Source: Panax quinquefolius (Eukaryota; Streptophyta; Magnoliopsida; Apiales; Araliaceae). Taken from it: 64,000 bases of DNA. Shown here piece by piece: positions 54,552 to 64,000 of this stretch. Made by a program: the position numbers and the translations under genes. Numbering within the stretch: position 1 is the first letter of the stretch; each line of letters starts with the position of its first letter. Where the stretch lies: positions 80,529,135 through 80,593,134 of the forward strand of contig CM035166.1 of assembly GCA_020205615.1 (NCBI GenBank). The letters are read 5' to 3'. The notes under the pieces are model-generated. The model searched no databases and was not told where the DNA came from. It saw only the letters and a list, made by a program, of their open reading frames with translations.

Positions 54552-57439
54552 TGTGACACCCCCAAATCCAGGTACTTCATTCCCATAGGATTTGGTGCTC
54601 ACAATCAAAATAATTACATCTAACTACCTATAATAAAGGATAAAGCATTAATTAATTTAAACAATAATCTTTCCCATTAAAGGGTTACATCATCTCATAA
54701 ACAATCCTAGATAATCTAACCTTAAAATTTATTACATAAGTTTGTGGAAAACATCTTAAAAGAAAACAAGTCTTATAACATCATGCATTTAAATAAATTT
54801 TAAATAATTCTTCAACACTTGGACATCTTGCCCTTTTCTTTGCTAGTATATGGCTCATCGACTCTTTCAGCTTTAGCTGTAGTGTTAATTGCAAGAGTGA
54901 GCAAACAATGGCTCACTGATATAAAGAGTAGTAATAATAACCATATGAGAATGAACAACGAATACTGAACAATAAAGAACTTGTTCTACGAATCAAAAAT
55001 AGAAAACAAGTTCGAACTTTAATATCTGAGGGTCTTAAGACCACAAACTATGTCTTTGGTATTTAGGAATTACTACCCCATCCTTAACAGTCATTTAGAC
55101 TATACAGACTCTACTTAACGTACTTAGGGGGATCAGCCCTTTGTACCACGTATTGTGCACAAGCATCTAAACGTTACACGTATAAAATCCCCTATGTTAG
55201 GGTGGTTTGTCTCAGTTTGAATTTAGAATTTTCGCACTAAAGAAAGTTTAGTTTGGAACTAGCTTATCAGTGTTTCTAGAATTTTAGAACACTATTCAAT
55301 TATAAATTAGTGAAATCAATAAAAGTTTACTTACTACTTGAAGGTTTAATACAAGAATATAGAATTGAACAAGGTTATCAAAGTCAAAGACCGAATAACA
55401 ACAATGTATAATTGAATAACCATGGAATACATGCAAAGTGTTATATTCAAAAGAGTTAGAACAATCTCATTTAAATCGATGTACTAGAATAATATATGCT
55501 TTGAATAATAATATCAAGATTTAGAAAAGTAAAACTCGCTCGAGATAATGATAAGTAAACCTTGCTGAATAATTAAGTAGCATAGGTTAGCGATACTTGC
55601 TTAATAAAAGTTTAGGATAAGAAACTTTCCTTGTATGGAAGCTACACAAGTACAATAATGTTCTCCAATTACCCTACACATATCATTGGAATCGCAATAA
55701 CAATTAGTTGTTTTAATATTAGCTTTATGGGTTTAACCCATCATTTAGGTCATAACCTTAACATTTAACCATGTTGATTAACACCTTTAACGAATCTGAA
55801 ATTACATTATAAACTAACATAAACCTCATCATTTACCTTTAACTTTCATAACATCACTTTTTTGATTCATTACATAACTTAATTAACAAACACTTACAAA
55901 ACTTCACACCTTGTATTATAACACATTAAAATCTGTTGTTGTAGTCTATATTATGTCTTAACATCATTAACATGCTTGCTAAACTAGATTAAGTTCATTA
56001 ATCATACCCTACAAATATCAGTTAGAATAACGCTTAGTCTCGAGAACACGCAAGCAATTGTTTTGTTTATCCATAAGCATATAACAATTCTTCTTGTATG
56101 AATACCAAACGACTACAGACACCGCACAAGCTTTCTACTGTAATAAAGCAAAGCCACGCCACGCACGTATGAAAACTCGCAGCAGTTAGCCCGCCACACA
56201 TGGACACCCAATTCAACCCAAAACCATAGAAACTCACAAATCAAAACATCTAAAACTCTGTAATAACATAGTTAAACATGTTATACACCATTTTAACCAC
56301 ATAAACACGAATTTGAAGAATCTAAACCACAAATTTCCAAATTTTTTCAATTTTGACACTTCTAGCGAATTCGATCACCACGAATTCGTTTCTCAACCAA
56401 TTGTCGTGATTTAAACTACGCCGCTTTCGTTTCTTCACATACTAACACAATCCAACCTCAATTTACAGATTATAACACATATAGGGCATAAAATTTTGTA
56501 CTTTCTTAAGCCAATTTTCATGTATAAACACTGTTATATACTTTTCTTCCTACAAACCTAAATTTCACGAATTTGACAAATAAGTATCAATCATATATGA
56601 TGATTATCAGTTTATATTCCATATATACAAGTATATATATCAATGTAATCATAACTATAAATTTATAGGGAACAACCACAAAGAAATCAAAACATATACA
56701 TTAGAAGAAATTTATACCTTAAACCCTTGATTGTATGCTAGCAAAAGATAGTGTTAGGGCTTAGAAATTCCCCTTCTTCCTCTTGCCAATCTCAAAAACT
56801 CAGTGTTTTTCTCTCTTGCAAACTCTCTATATATTTTCTTCTCACCCAACTCACTACTCTTAGGCCTTAGGAGAGAAATAAGATGCGTAGAAATAAAATG
56901 GCCACTCTCCCACGTACTCTTCCGTTAAAAAAATAGCCACTCTCCCACGTACTCTTCCGTTAAAAAAATAAAAAGACGTCAATTGAATAAGCCAAAGGCC
57001 ACAAGGCCTTGTTTGGCCACACACCAATTCCCCCATTCCCATTTATTTTAATAGTCTTATATTATATAGTTTTCACTTGTCACACTTTAGTTAATTTAAA
57101 TAACTTTTATTTAGTAATTTAAATAACTTATAATAGAAATTATTAATAAATAATTATATATCTAATTTAAATTAATAAATTAGACTCAAACATAACTTAA
57201 TTAATTAACTTATTTTCTTAAATATTAAACAATTCATTTAATTTAATTATTTTCATTAAATTAAATCTTTCAAATAAAAATTACCATTATTTAATTTAAT
57301 TAACATTAATCAATTTAGTTACTAAATTAATGCACCACAATTCATCAATTATATATTTTTTTCCAATAAATAAATTATTTAAAATATTTATTTAATCAAT
57401 AAATATTTAAATTAAATTACAAATTTCTCGATCGTTATA
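54552..57439 (-). repeat. 5' LTR of element B, 2.9 kb
   Basis: It runs on the minus strand from tataacgatcgag at 57439 (first dinucleotide mutated) to gggggtgtcaca at 54552. It pairs with 38345-41258. It contains a local 50-bp duplication at 56890-56960 (gccactctcccacgtactct twice), absent from the partner, and a garbled block at about 56005-56215. Confidence 0.9.
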
Positions 57440-57444
57440 AATTC

Positions 57445-57924
57445 TCTTTTATTGTGAACTTCATCACGCTGTTGTTAGCATATTGCTACTATCAAGGATA
57501 GTGCCATCTGGTGCTTCCTAACAGGGGAAGCCTTTAAATTGTGCATCTTATGCTAATAGTTTGGTCATCACTTTTTGATAATATTACTATGAGAAAACTT
57601 TGGTCTACATAGAAACATCAACCGGGTTTTGTGGTTACTTAATTAATTACATTTTATTCTCTCTCTTTCAATTTTTTTTTAATTTTAGCATGGTTGTCTA
57701 CAATGCATTATTCCAAGGTTGACTTCAAAAAAATTTAGTTGTCGAGGTTTGAAAAAATTAATGGCATTGTGGGGCTTTGTAATAGAATTTGATTTAATAT
57801 ACATCAATACTATCTTATGTGCAATAATTTGTCTCAGTTTGCAGGATATATTTTTGACTCTTAACATTTTGACTAAGCCTTATTAATGGTTTTGGATCGG
57901 GTATTCTTACTCTCTTTTTTTATT
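57445..57924. other. Unassigned flank right of element B
   Basis: AT-rich sequence with pyrimidine runs and two acceptor-like sites (tttaattttag near 57690, cagtttgcag near 57845). They could belong to an intron-rich host gene, but no exon can be supported. Confidence 0.35.
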
Positions 57925-58179
57925 GGATGAATTACATATTCTATTACATTTTTGAAAATAATTACAACAATAGTGTACTCATAAAATATTTACACAATTA
58001 ATACAATTTCATATTTATTTACAATATTAGTACAATTAGGATTCTTTAATTTAGGAAATTAGTATGCAATTAGGATTCTTTAATTTAGGGATTAGTTATC
58101 CTCATGGCTTCTTCTCTCTCTCCTCATCTAGAACAATTGCATTAGTTAGTCATCACCCTTCTTCTTCATTCAACGTATT

Positions 58180-58232
<53 letters not shown>

Positions 58233-59220
58233 TATGAGTCAACCAACTGTATAAATTTTTATAACATGATTGTTGTTATACTTATGTTGGAACCGATCAA
58301 TCAATCAGGGAAATGTGAGTAATCTCAAGTCAAACCCATCTCAATTTCTTTCTCTTAAACTACATAGCAATCACAAGAACAGAACAACACCACTAATTAT
58401 GAGCCGACCCTCCACCTCCTCCACCCTCCTCATCCATGCTCCGTCTCCATCTGATGGTCGGCCGGAATAATCAATCGCTTCTCCGACGTCCTCCTCACCC
58501 CCATCCACAACGATAATATATTGATGCAGAATAACAATTAATGGAAAATATATTGATCCACCTCCACACCTTCAGTTTTTTCATATTGCAGTGGGTATCC
58601 AAGGTAACTAATTCAGTTTTATTAAGTTACCAATTATTTTGAATGTGATGCAGTTGGTAGTCAAACCTTCATTCAGTTGGTTGCCAAACTTTCAGACCAA
58701 TGTAACCAATTCATACTGCAGATGTGGAGGTAGATTGGTTACCTTGGTATAAAGGTTTAGTTATCTTGGTATAAAAGTTTGGTTACCTTTTTTAAGAAGG
58801 TTTGGTTATCAACATTACATTACACATCACTCTCTTATCTCTCTCTTTCCTATGCAGTGTTCTTATTTTTTTTTGGACATGAAATTGGGTCTCACCGGCG
58901 AATGGGAGGAGGAAGATGATCGGAGAAGGGGAGGATGAAGATGACGTTGCCAAACTTTGAATATTTGAATTTGAATTTGTTTTTGTTGTTAGATCCAAGA
59001 TATTTAAATTTGAATTATTAATTATGGCAGTAATTTCTCCTTAATTTTAGGTTTTCTGATTATTATGAATTGAATCCTATACTAATTTCCTAAATTAAGA
59101 AATTCTAATTGCACTAATATTGTAAATAAATATGGAAAGTGTATTAATTGTGTAAATATTTTATGAGTGCACTAATAGTGTAATTACTTTCTAAATATTG
59201 TATATTATTGTAAAGGACCC
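57925..59220. mobile_element. Mutator-like DNA element with long terminal inverted repeats
   Basis: About 150 bp at the left (57925-58080) recurs inverted at the right (about 59050-59220); shared runs include ataaaatatttacacaatta, atatttatttacaatattag and aatttaggaaattagtat. Flanking 9-mers ttttttatt are identical (57916-57924 and 59221-59229). Long inverted repeats plus a 9-bp duplication are the Mutator-superfamily pattern. No transposase is encoded in 1.3 kb, so it is non-autonomous. The interior has a GC-richer stretch (58400-58510) that may be captured sequence, a TA microsatellite, and repeats of ggttac/ggtat at 58600-58800. Confidence 0.7.
58183..58229. repeat. (TA)n microsatellite
   Basis: An uninterrupted run of about 23 ta units lies inside the Mutator-like element. 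Confidence 0.95.
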
Positions 59221-59741
59221 TTTTTTATTTCCTCATTCACATGTATTTCTAACATAGTTATATTTAATGAATTTGACCCTTAGGATTTGCAAAGTTGGTG
59301 GTCAAAGCTAGATACTCAAGTAAAGGTGTGGCGCCCCCAAAATTAGGTATACATCACCCATCTTGGGTCGTCAGATACATGGTACAGAATTCAAATACAA
59401 CTTACTAATACAACTGTCGTGTACAATACGACAAACATAAACTGTGAGTTTGAATACAAATATTATCTACTAGAGATTATACAAACTCAAAAGGAGTCCT
59501 CATTACAATTATTATCACACTATTTCACAGAATAGTGAGAACTACTAATGCTATCCTCTGGACTATCACTCCGTTCCCCGACTCGTCCCAACTATATTCT
59601 CATTTCCTGAAGAGAACAGTGAAAGAAAGGGTGAGCTCAACTAGCCCAATAAGAAATATTATGACTAAGATATTGCAGAATAAATTATCATTAGTCTCCA
59701 ACAATGTTAAACTGATAAAATATAATAGACATCAAGTTTAA

Positions 59742-60753
59742 CTGCAGCGGAACAAGCAATCCATTAAAAGAGTCAAGTAGAAAATAAAATCTACTATCTT
59801 TTATGATTTAAAAGGTTTTTTCATCACTGTTATCGCTGAGACTCAGCTTAATAAATATTCCACATCATCGAATCACCCCTGCACTACGGCCAAGGATATT
59901 CTTTAGTATCACGACCACAATTATCCATGCACTACAGGCCAAGAATATTTGTGTATTCATTAATGGTCATGATCATGCCAACAACTGTCCATCAATGCAC
60001 TACGGGCCAATGAGAACTTTTACCACATCATTTGTAACATTACTACCATGATTACAATCAAATAATCCCAATCATAATCATACCAAGTCCATCTATGCAC
60101 TACAAAAGCATAGATGACTTTCAACATAACATAAACATGAGGATGATGACAATGATATAAGGATTCAATTAAACAAGTTCAAGAATTAATTTGTTCAGAA
60201 CCAATAACGTCCCAAATTGTCAACATGATATCTTTTTTTATAGAATAAAATTCAAGAATGATCGTAAGAATATTTTCCATGAAAAGATCTTTGGATGAAG
60301 CGCAAAATATCAAGGATATTCTACTAATTTCATGGAGTATAGAAGTCAAAACTTTAACCAACCGAGTATAATAAAGAATGGAATAACAAAAGAAATCACC
60401 ATGCATGCGGTACTTGTATAGATAGTTATTCCAATGTAATAATAATAACAAAACCAGTCGTGCAAAATTTGCAAGCGAGGATGTTCCAACGTAATAATAA
60501 AGATTTTAACCAGTCCTGTAAAACACATGCATGTGATGTTCCAAATGTAATAATAATAAGATTTTAACCAAGTCCTGTAAAACACACGTATACGATGTTT
60601 CCAACATAATAATAGAAGAATGTCACCAAGTATAGGGTGGACCACAGATACAAAGTTATTCCAATGAATAATAAGAAATGGAATAACAACAATTCTCTTC
60701 ATGAATAAGAAAGAATAACACCCTTACTTAATACAACAAATAATATTCCCTAC
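59742..60753 (-). other. Putative leader intron inside LTR D
   Basis: The minus-strand donor is ttaag|gtagggaa and the acceptor gctgcag, at the same relative positions as in the other LTRs. Length is 1.01 kb. Confidence 0.35.
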
Positions 60754-60880
60754 CTTAAGAAGAAGAGTCTTATCGGATATATAAGTAGTGAAGTAGCAGA
60801 ATACTTTCTTCTTTTTCTCTATAGTTTATCTCTCTAGAGTTTCAGTGAATTCGTAAGAAAATAATGAATGAATATGCTTC

Positions 60881-60888
60881 TATTTATA
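60881..60888 (-). promoter_or_regulatory. TATA box of LTR D
   Basis: The minus strand reads tataaatagaagc, as in LTR1. Confidence 0.55.
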
Positions 60889-61674
60889 AAAAATGGAATG
60901 CATAGTAACTAACTCATGAACGGTCGAGATTGATTTACTTTAATCTGACGGTCCATATTTAAAGCAAAATAAAATATAATATATTCTATTTATAATCTAA
61001 TAAAACGAATAACTTTATAAAAGATTTTACTATGCAAACACTATGCAGGTACTATGCAAACACTATGCATAATAAAATATAATATATTCTAATTATTGTC
61101 TAATAAAACAGATAGCTTTATAAAAGTATTCTATTTTATATAAAAAGATTTTACTATGCAAAACACTATGCAGACACTATGCAACACTATGCATAATAGA
61201 ATATAATATATTCTATTTATAGAATAACTTTATAAAAGTATTCTGTTTTATATAAAAAGATTTTCTGTATTATTACATTAATAATACCAATAAAATTGAG
61301 TGACTTATCACGTAAGCATCAATAATCAATACCGTGTGCTACTATGCAACCACGAGTATTACTGTACTTTTAACACCGTGTGTTTCAACAGTTAACGGTA
61401 AAACTTCCGCCGTTATTTTCATAAAAAGTATTTTTATCGCTTTCTCAATCCGATAATAATTCCGCTTGTGGGTCCACCAATGATTGTGTCTTTGTTATGC
61501 GAATATTCCTATTAAAACTAATATTCCCCACCAATCGAATATTATATAACAACTTGCGTGACTTTGCAAAAAATTTATAAATATTACCCACAACTATTAT
61601 ATCAATTTCACTCCATAATATTCAAAAATAATATTTATTGAAAATTCATCTTTATTCAAAAGTTGGGGTTTACA

Positions 61675-62900
61675 ATCTCCCTTCTTATGAAATTTCACCC
61701 TCGAAAATTAGGGTATGTACTGGTATGTCGAAGAGGTAAGGATACCTTGATTTCATTTGATTCTAACTCCCAAGTCATTTCCTCAACATCGTGGTTTCTC
61801 CATAAAACTTTGACTTTAGGTATAACCTTGGTGCGTAGAATATGTTCCTTCTTATCCAAGATTTGAACAGAACCTCTTCATACGTCAAATCTTCCGCTAT
61901 TTCGTCTTGTTCAACTCAATAATGTGGTTCGGGTCTTCCACATATTTACGTAATATGGATATGTGAAAAACGTTATGAACACGAGACATACTTGGCGGTA
62001 AAAAGTGAGTCTATAGGCCACGCTTCCTACTCGATCAAGGATTAAAATGGGCCAATGAATCGAGGATTGAGCTTTCCTCTCTTTCCAAATCTCAGAACTC
62101 CTTTCCATGGAGCAACACGTAACAACACATGATCTCCTATATCGAATTCCACGCCCTTTCGATGAAGATCAAAGATAACTCTTTTGTCGATCTTGTGAGG
62201 TTTTTATACGTTATCGGATCATTTGAATTTTTTCAGTCATACGTACCAACTCTCGTCCCAACAACGTTGCTTTCACCCACCTCATCCCATCATACTAGAG
62301 AACGACACTTTCTTCCATACAACGCTTCGAATGGAGCCATGCCAATACTTGCCTCATAACTGTTGTTGTAGGAAAACTCCACCAATGGTAAGAACTTGTC
62401 CCAACTTCCCTTGAAATCAAGGACACGGTGTCTTAATAGATCTTCAAGAGTTTGAATAGTCCTCTTCTTGTTGTCCGTCCGTCTGAGGATGATATGCCGA
62501 GCTAAATCGTAAATCTGTGCCCATAGCTTTTTGCAAACTAACCCAAAATCGCGAAGTGAATCTTGGGTCTCAATCAGAAACTATGGATATTGGCATACCA
62601 TGTAATCTTACAACCTCATTTATGTACATACGAGCAAGACGTTCAAGTGTATAAGTTTCTCGTATCGGTAAGAAATGAGCAGACTTGGTCAATCTATCAA
62701 CAATGACCCAAATCGCATCTATGCCTTGAGAAACTTTGGGAAGACCAGTAACGAAATTCATGGTAATGTGCTCCCACTTCCATTCTGGAATTTCAAGTGG
62801 TTGCAATGGACCTTTTGGTACTTGATGTCTCGCCTTGACTCGTTGACACATTAGACACCTTGAGATAAACAAATGATATCTCTTTCTTCATATTGCCCCA
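61675..62900 (-). pseudogene. Element D integrase, broken
   Basis: The polypurine tract (minus aagaagggagat) is at 61675-61690. A 100-codon piece (62872-62570) has CLMCQRVKARHQVPKGPLQP, WEHITMNFVTGLPKVSQGID, AIWVIVDRLTKSAHFLPI and IVSD, that is the zinc-finger end and the first two catalytic Asp positions. Downstream the Glu region and the C-terminal part (FIGPF, then YVNMWKTRT near 61920) are shifted. The chromodomain-like tail (61860-61700) is recognisable only by similarity to A2. Confidence 0.77.
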
Positions 62901-63700
62901 CCAAAATGTATGTCAAGATCATGATACATTTTGGTACTCCCAGATGGATTGCAAACGGTGTGTTAGACGCCTCCATCATGATTTTATACTTTAAATCGTG
63001 GTCGTTAGGAACACAAAGTCCGGAGTTGACTCAAGTATTCCTTTTTCATCGATTCTTGCTTCCCAGATCGCACCTTCTTGCACTTTCTTCCTCATACGCA
63101 TCGGCTCCGGATCTCAGAATTTGAGCGACTTTAATTTTATCAATTAAAGTCGGTTCTACTCAGATATTTGCCATCATCATGTGGGTCCTGAGTCTTTATC
63201 TCTATCTCCATCCTTTGCAAGTCATACAAAATGGGCCTTTCGCGTTGACAATATTGCACTCGTGCATTCGCATATGATCTTCTACTCAATCGTCACCTAC
63301 CACGCTCGCTTTTCCATGATGGTATTGGATAGTATGATCACAATCTTTCAACAGATTCAAGCCAACGTCGTTGTCGCATGTTGAGTTCCTTTTGAGTGAA
63401 GAAATATTTGAGGCTTTTATGATCCGTAAAGATCTCCACTTTCTCCCCATACAAGTAATGCCTCCAAATCTTTAGTGCGAAGACAACAGCTGCTAACTCT
63501 AGGTCATGAGTAGGATAATTCCTCTCATATTCTTTGAGTTGTCGTGAGGCATAGGCTATGACTTTCCCATGTTGCATAAGAACACATCCTAACCCTTTGC
63601 CCGAAGCATCATCAGAGATGACAAATCCTCCGAATGCATGGTATTGTCGAACAGTCTTTGAAATGAGTCTCTTCTTGAGTTCTTGAAAACTCTTCTCACA
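62901..63700 (-). pseudogene. Element D RNase H and linker
   Basis: The clean piece (63577-63338) reads [60 protein letters not shown] and MRQRRWLE. Upstream [15 protein letters not shown] marks the start of RNase H near 63620. The linker toward integrase (63337-62901) is shifted but collinear with A2. Confidence 0.8.
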
Positions 63701-64000
63701 TTCCTCGCTCCAACCGAACTTTTTATCTTTCCGAGTCAGCTGAGTTAGTGGAGTAGCGATTCGAGAAAACCCTTCTACGAATCTCTGATAATAACCAGCT
63801 AAGCCGAGAAAGCTACGTATTTCGTCATCGATTTAGGTTGCTCCCGGCTTTTGAATAGCTTCAATCTTTCTTTGGGTCAATGATATTCCATGACTTGATA
63901 CCACGTGCCCAAGGAATACTACTTCCTCAAGCCGTAACTCGCATTTCTTCAACTTGGCATAAAACTTGTATTCACGAAGCTTTTTGATTATCAACCTCAA
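63701..64000 (-). pseudogene. Element D RT C-terminal part, cut by the window
   Basis: The minus strand carries the RT connection region with [34 protein letters not shown] and [11 protein letters not shown]. The catalytic FIDD box would lie beyond 64000. Confidence 0.78.

Larger units (their letters stand above)
38345..57439 (-). mobile_element. Gypsy element B with nested element C
   Basis: The LTR pair is 38345-41258 and 54552-57439. The 5-bp duplication aattc lies on each side (38340-38344 and 57440-57444), proving a single insertion. Minus-strand order: 5' LTR, primer-binding site, ORF0, gag remnant, element C, RT, RNase H, integrase with chromodomain-like tail, polypurine tract, 3' LTR. 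Gag body, protease and the start of RT are missing at the right-hand junction with C. Lineage: chromovirus of Tekay/Del type (inference from integrase tail and long LTRs). Confidence 0.88.
59327..61674 (-). repeat. 3' LTR of element D, 2.35 kb
   Basis: It runs on the minus strand from tgtaaacccc at 61674 to gggggcgccaca at 59327. Internal marks: AT-rich repeats 61010-61270, TATA 60881-60888, donor-like site 60753, tandem array 60420-60680, motif array 59878-60100, acceptor-like site 59742. Confidence 0.87.
59327..64000 (-). mobile_element. Gypsy element D, 3' part, runs off the right edge
   Basis: The minus-strand 3' LTR (59327-61674) is preceded by a polypurine tract, integrase, RNase H and the end of RT. 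The pentamer aaagg (59322-59326) is one half of the expected target duplication; the other lies outside. Its LTR shares the AT-rich tgcatagt repeats of LTR1/LTR2, so it is the nearest relative of the deleted element in block 1. Confidence 0.85.

Noticed and set aside
57445..57924. Host gene exon between acceptor-like sites
   Set aside because: No frame of useful length or recognisable protein; the sites are common in AT-rich DNA.

Overview
This window looks like repeat-dense nuclear DNA of a flowering plant, probably a eudicot (inference; the species cannot be named from the sequence). It is AT-rich and has almost no intact reading frames. Nearly every base belongs to long-terminal-repeat (LTR) retrotransposons nested in or fused to one another. 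I found no rRNA, tRNA, CRISPR array or convincing host gene. Element names A1, A2, A3, B, C and D are mine.

Layout. (1) 1-18349, minus strand: a decayed Ty1/copia element of Sirevirus type. It has gag, protease, integrase, RT and RNase H, then a large extra 3' reading frame in the position where Sireviruses carry an env-like ORF. It is split inside RT by a Ty3/gypsy element with 2.5 kb LTRs (5103-7609 and 10226-12717, 5-bp TSD tctac). A 0.3 kb piece of copia RT is present twice, once after each gypsy LTR. (2) 18350-19030: unassigned flank. (3) 19031-38070: a gypsy complex. A plus-strand half element (A1: LTR, gag, protease, RT) meets a minus-strand half element (A3) head to head at about 24283, giving inverted arms about 5 kb long. 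A3 shares its LTR (27176-30189) with a minus-strand full-length element (A2) whose other LTR is 35001-38033. The last 37 bp of a plus-strand LTR close the complex. (4) 38071-38339: flank. (5) 38345-57439, minus strand: gypsy element B, 2.9 kb LTRs, 5-bp TSD aattc, nearly intact integrase and RNase H, and an intact 235-codon coiled-coil ORF between primer-binding site and gag. Plus-strand element C (44031-52920, two about 3 kb LTRs, no usable ORFs) lies inside its RT. (6) 57445-59326: flank holding a Mutator-like long-TIR element (57925-59220, 9-bp TSD). (7) 59327-64000, minus strand: gypsy element D, which runs off the window and is the closest visible relative of the element in block 1.

How the parts relate. 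The gypsy elements look like chromoviruses of Tekay/Del type: initiator-Met-type primer-binding site, long LTRs, and a chromodomain-like end on integrase where preserved (established family traits; the assignment is inference). Their coding regions are broken, so any movement would need proteins supplied elsewhere. The most interesting signals are a coiled-coil ORF shared by two distinct gypsy families, a conserved intron-like block inside every related LTR, a dense CTACGAT array in the copia LTR, and several recombined or inverted structures. Many differences between sister repeats are short indels in GC-rich spots, so some frameshifts may be consensus errors rather than mutations.
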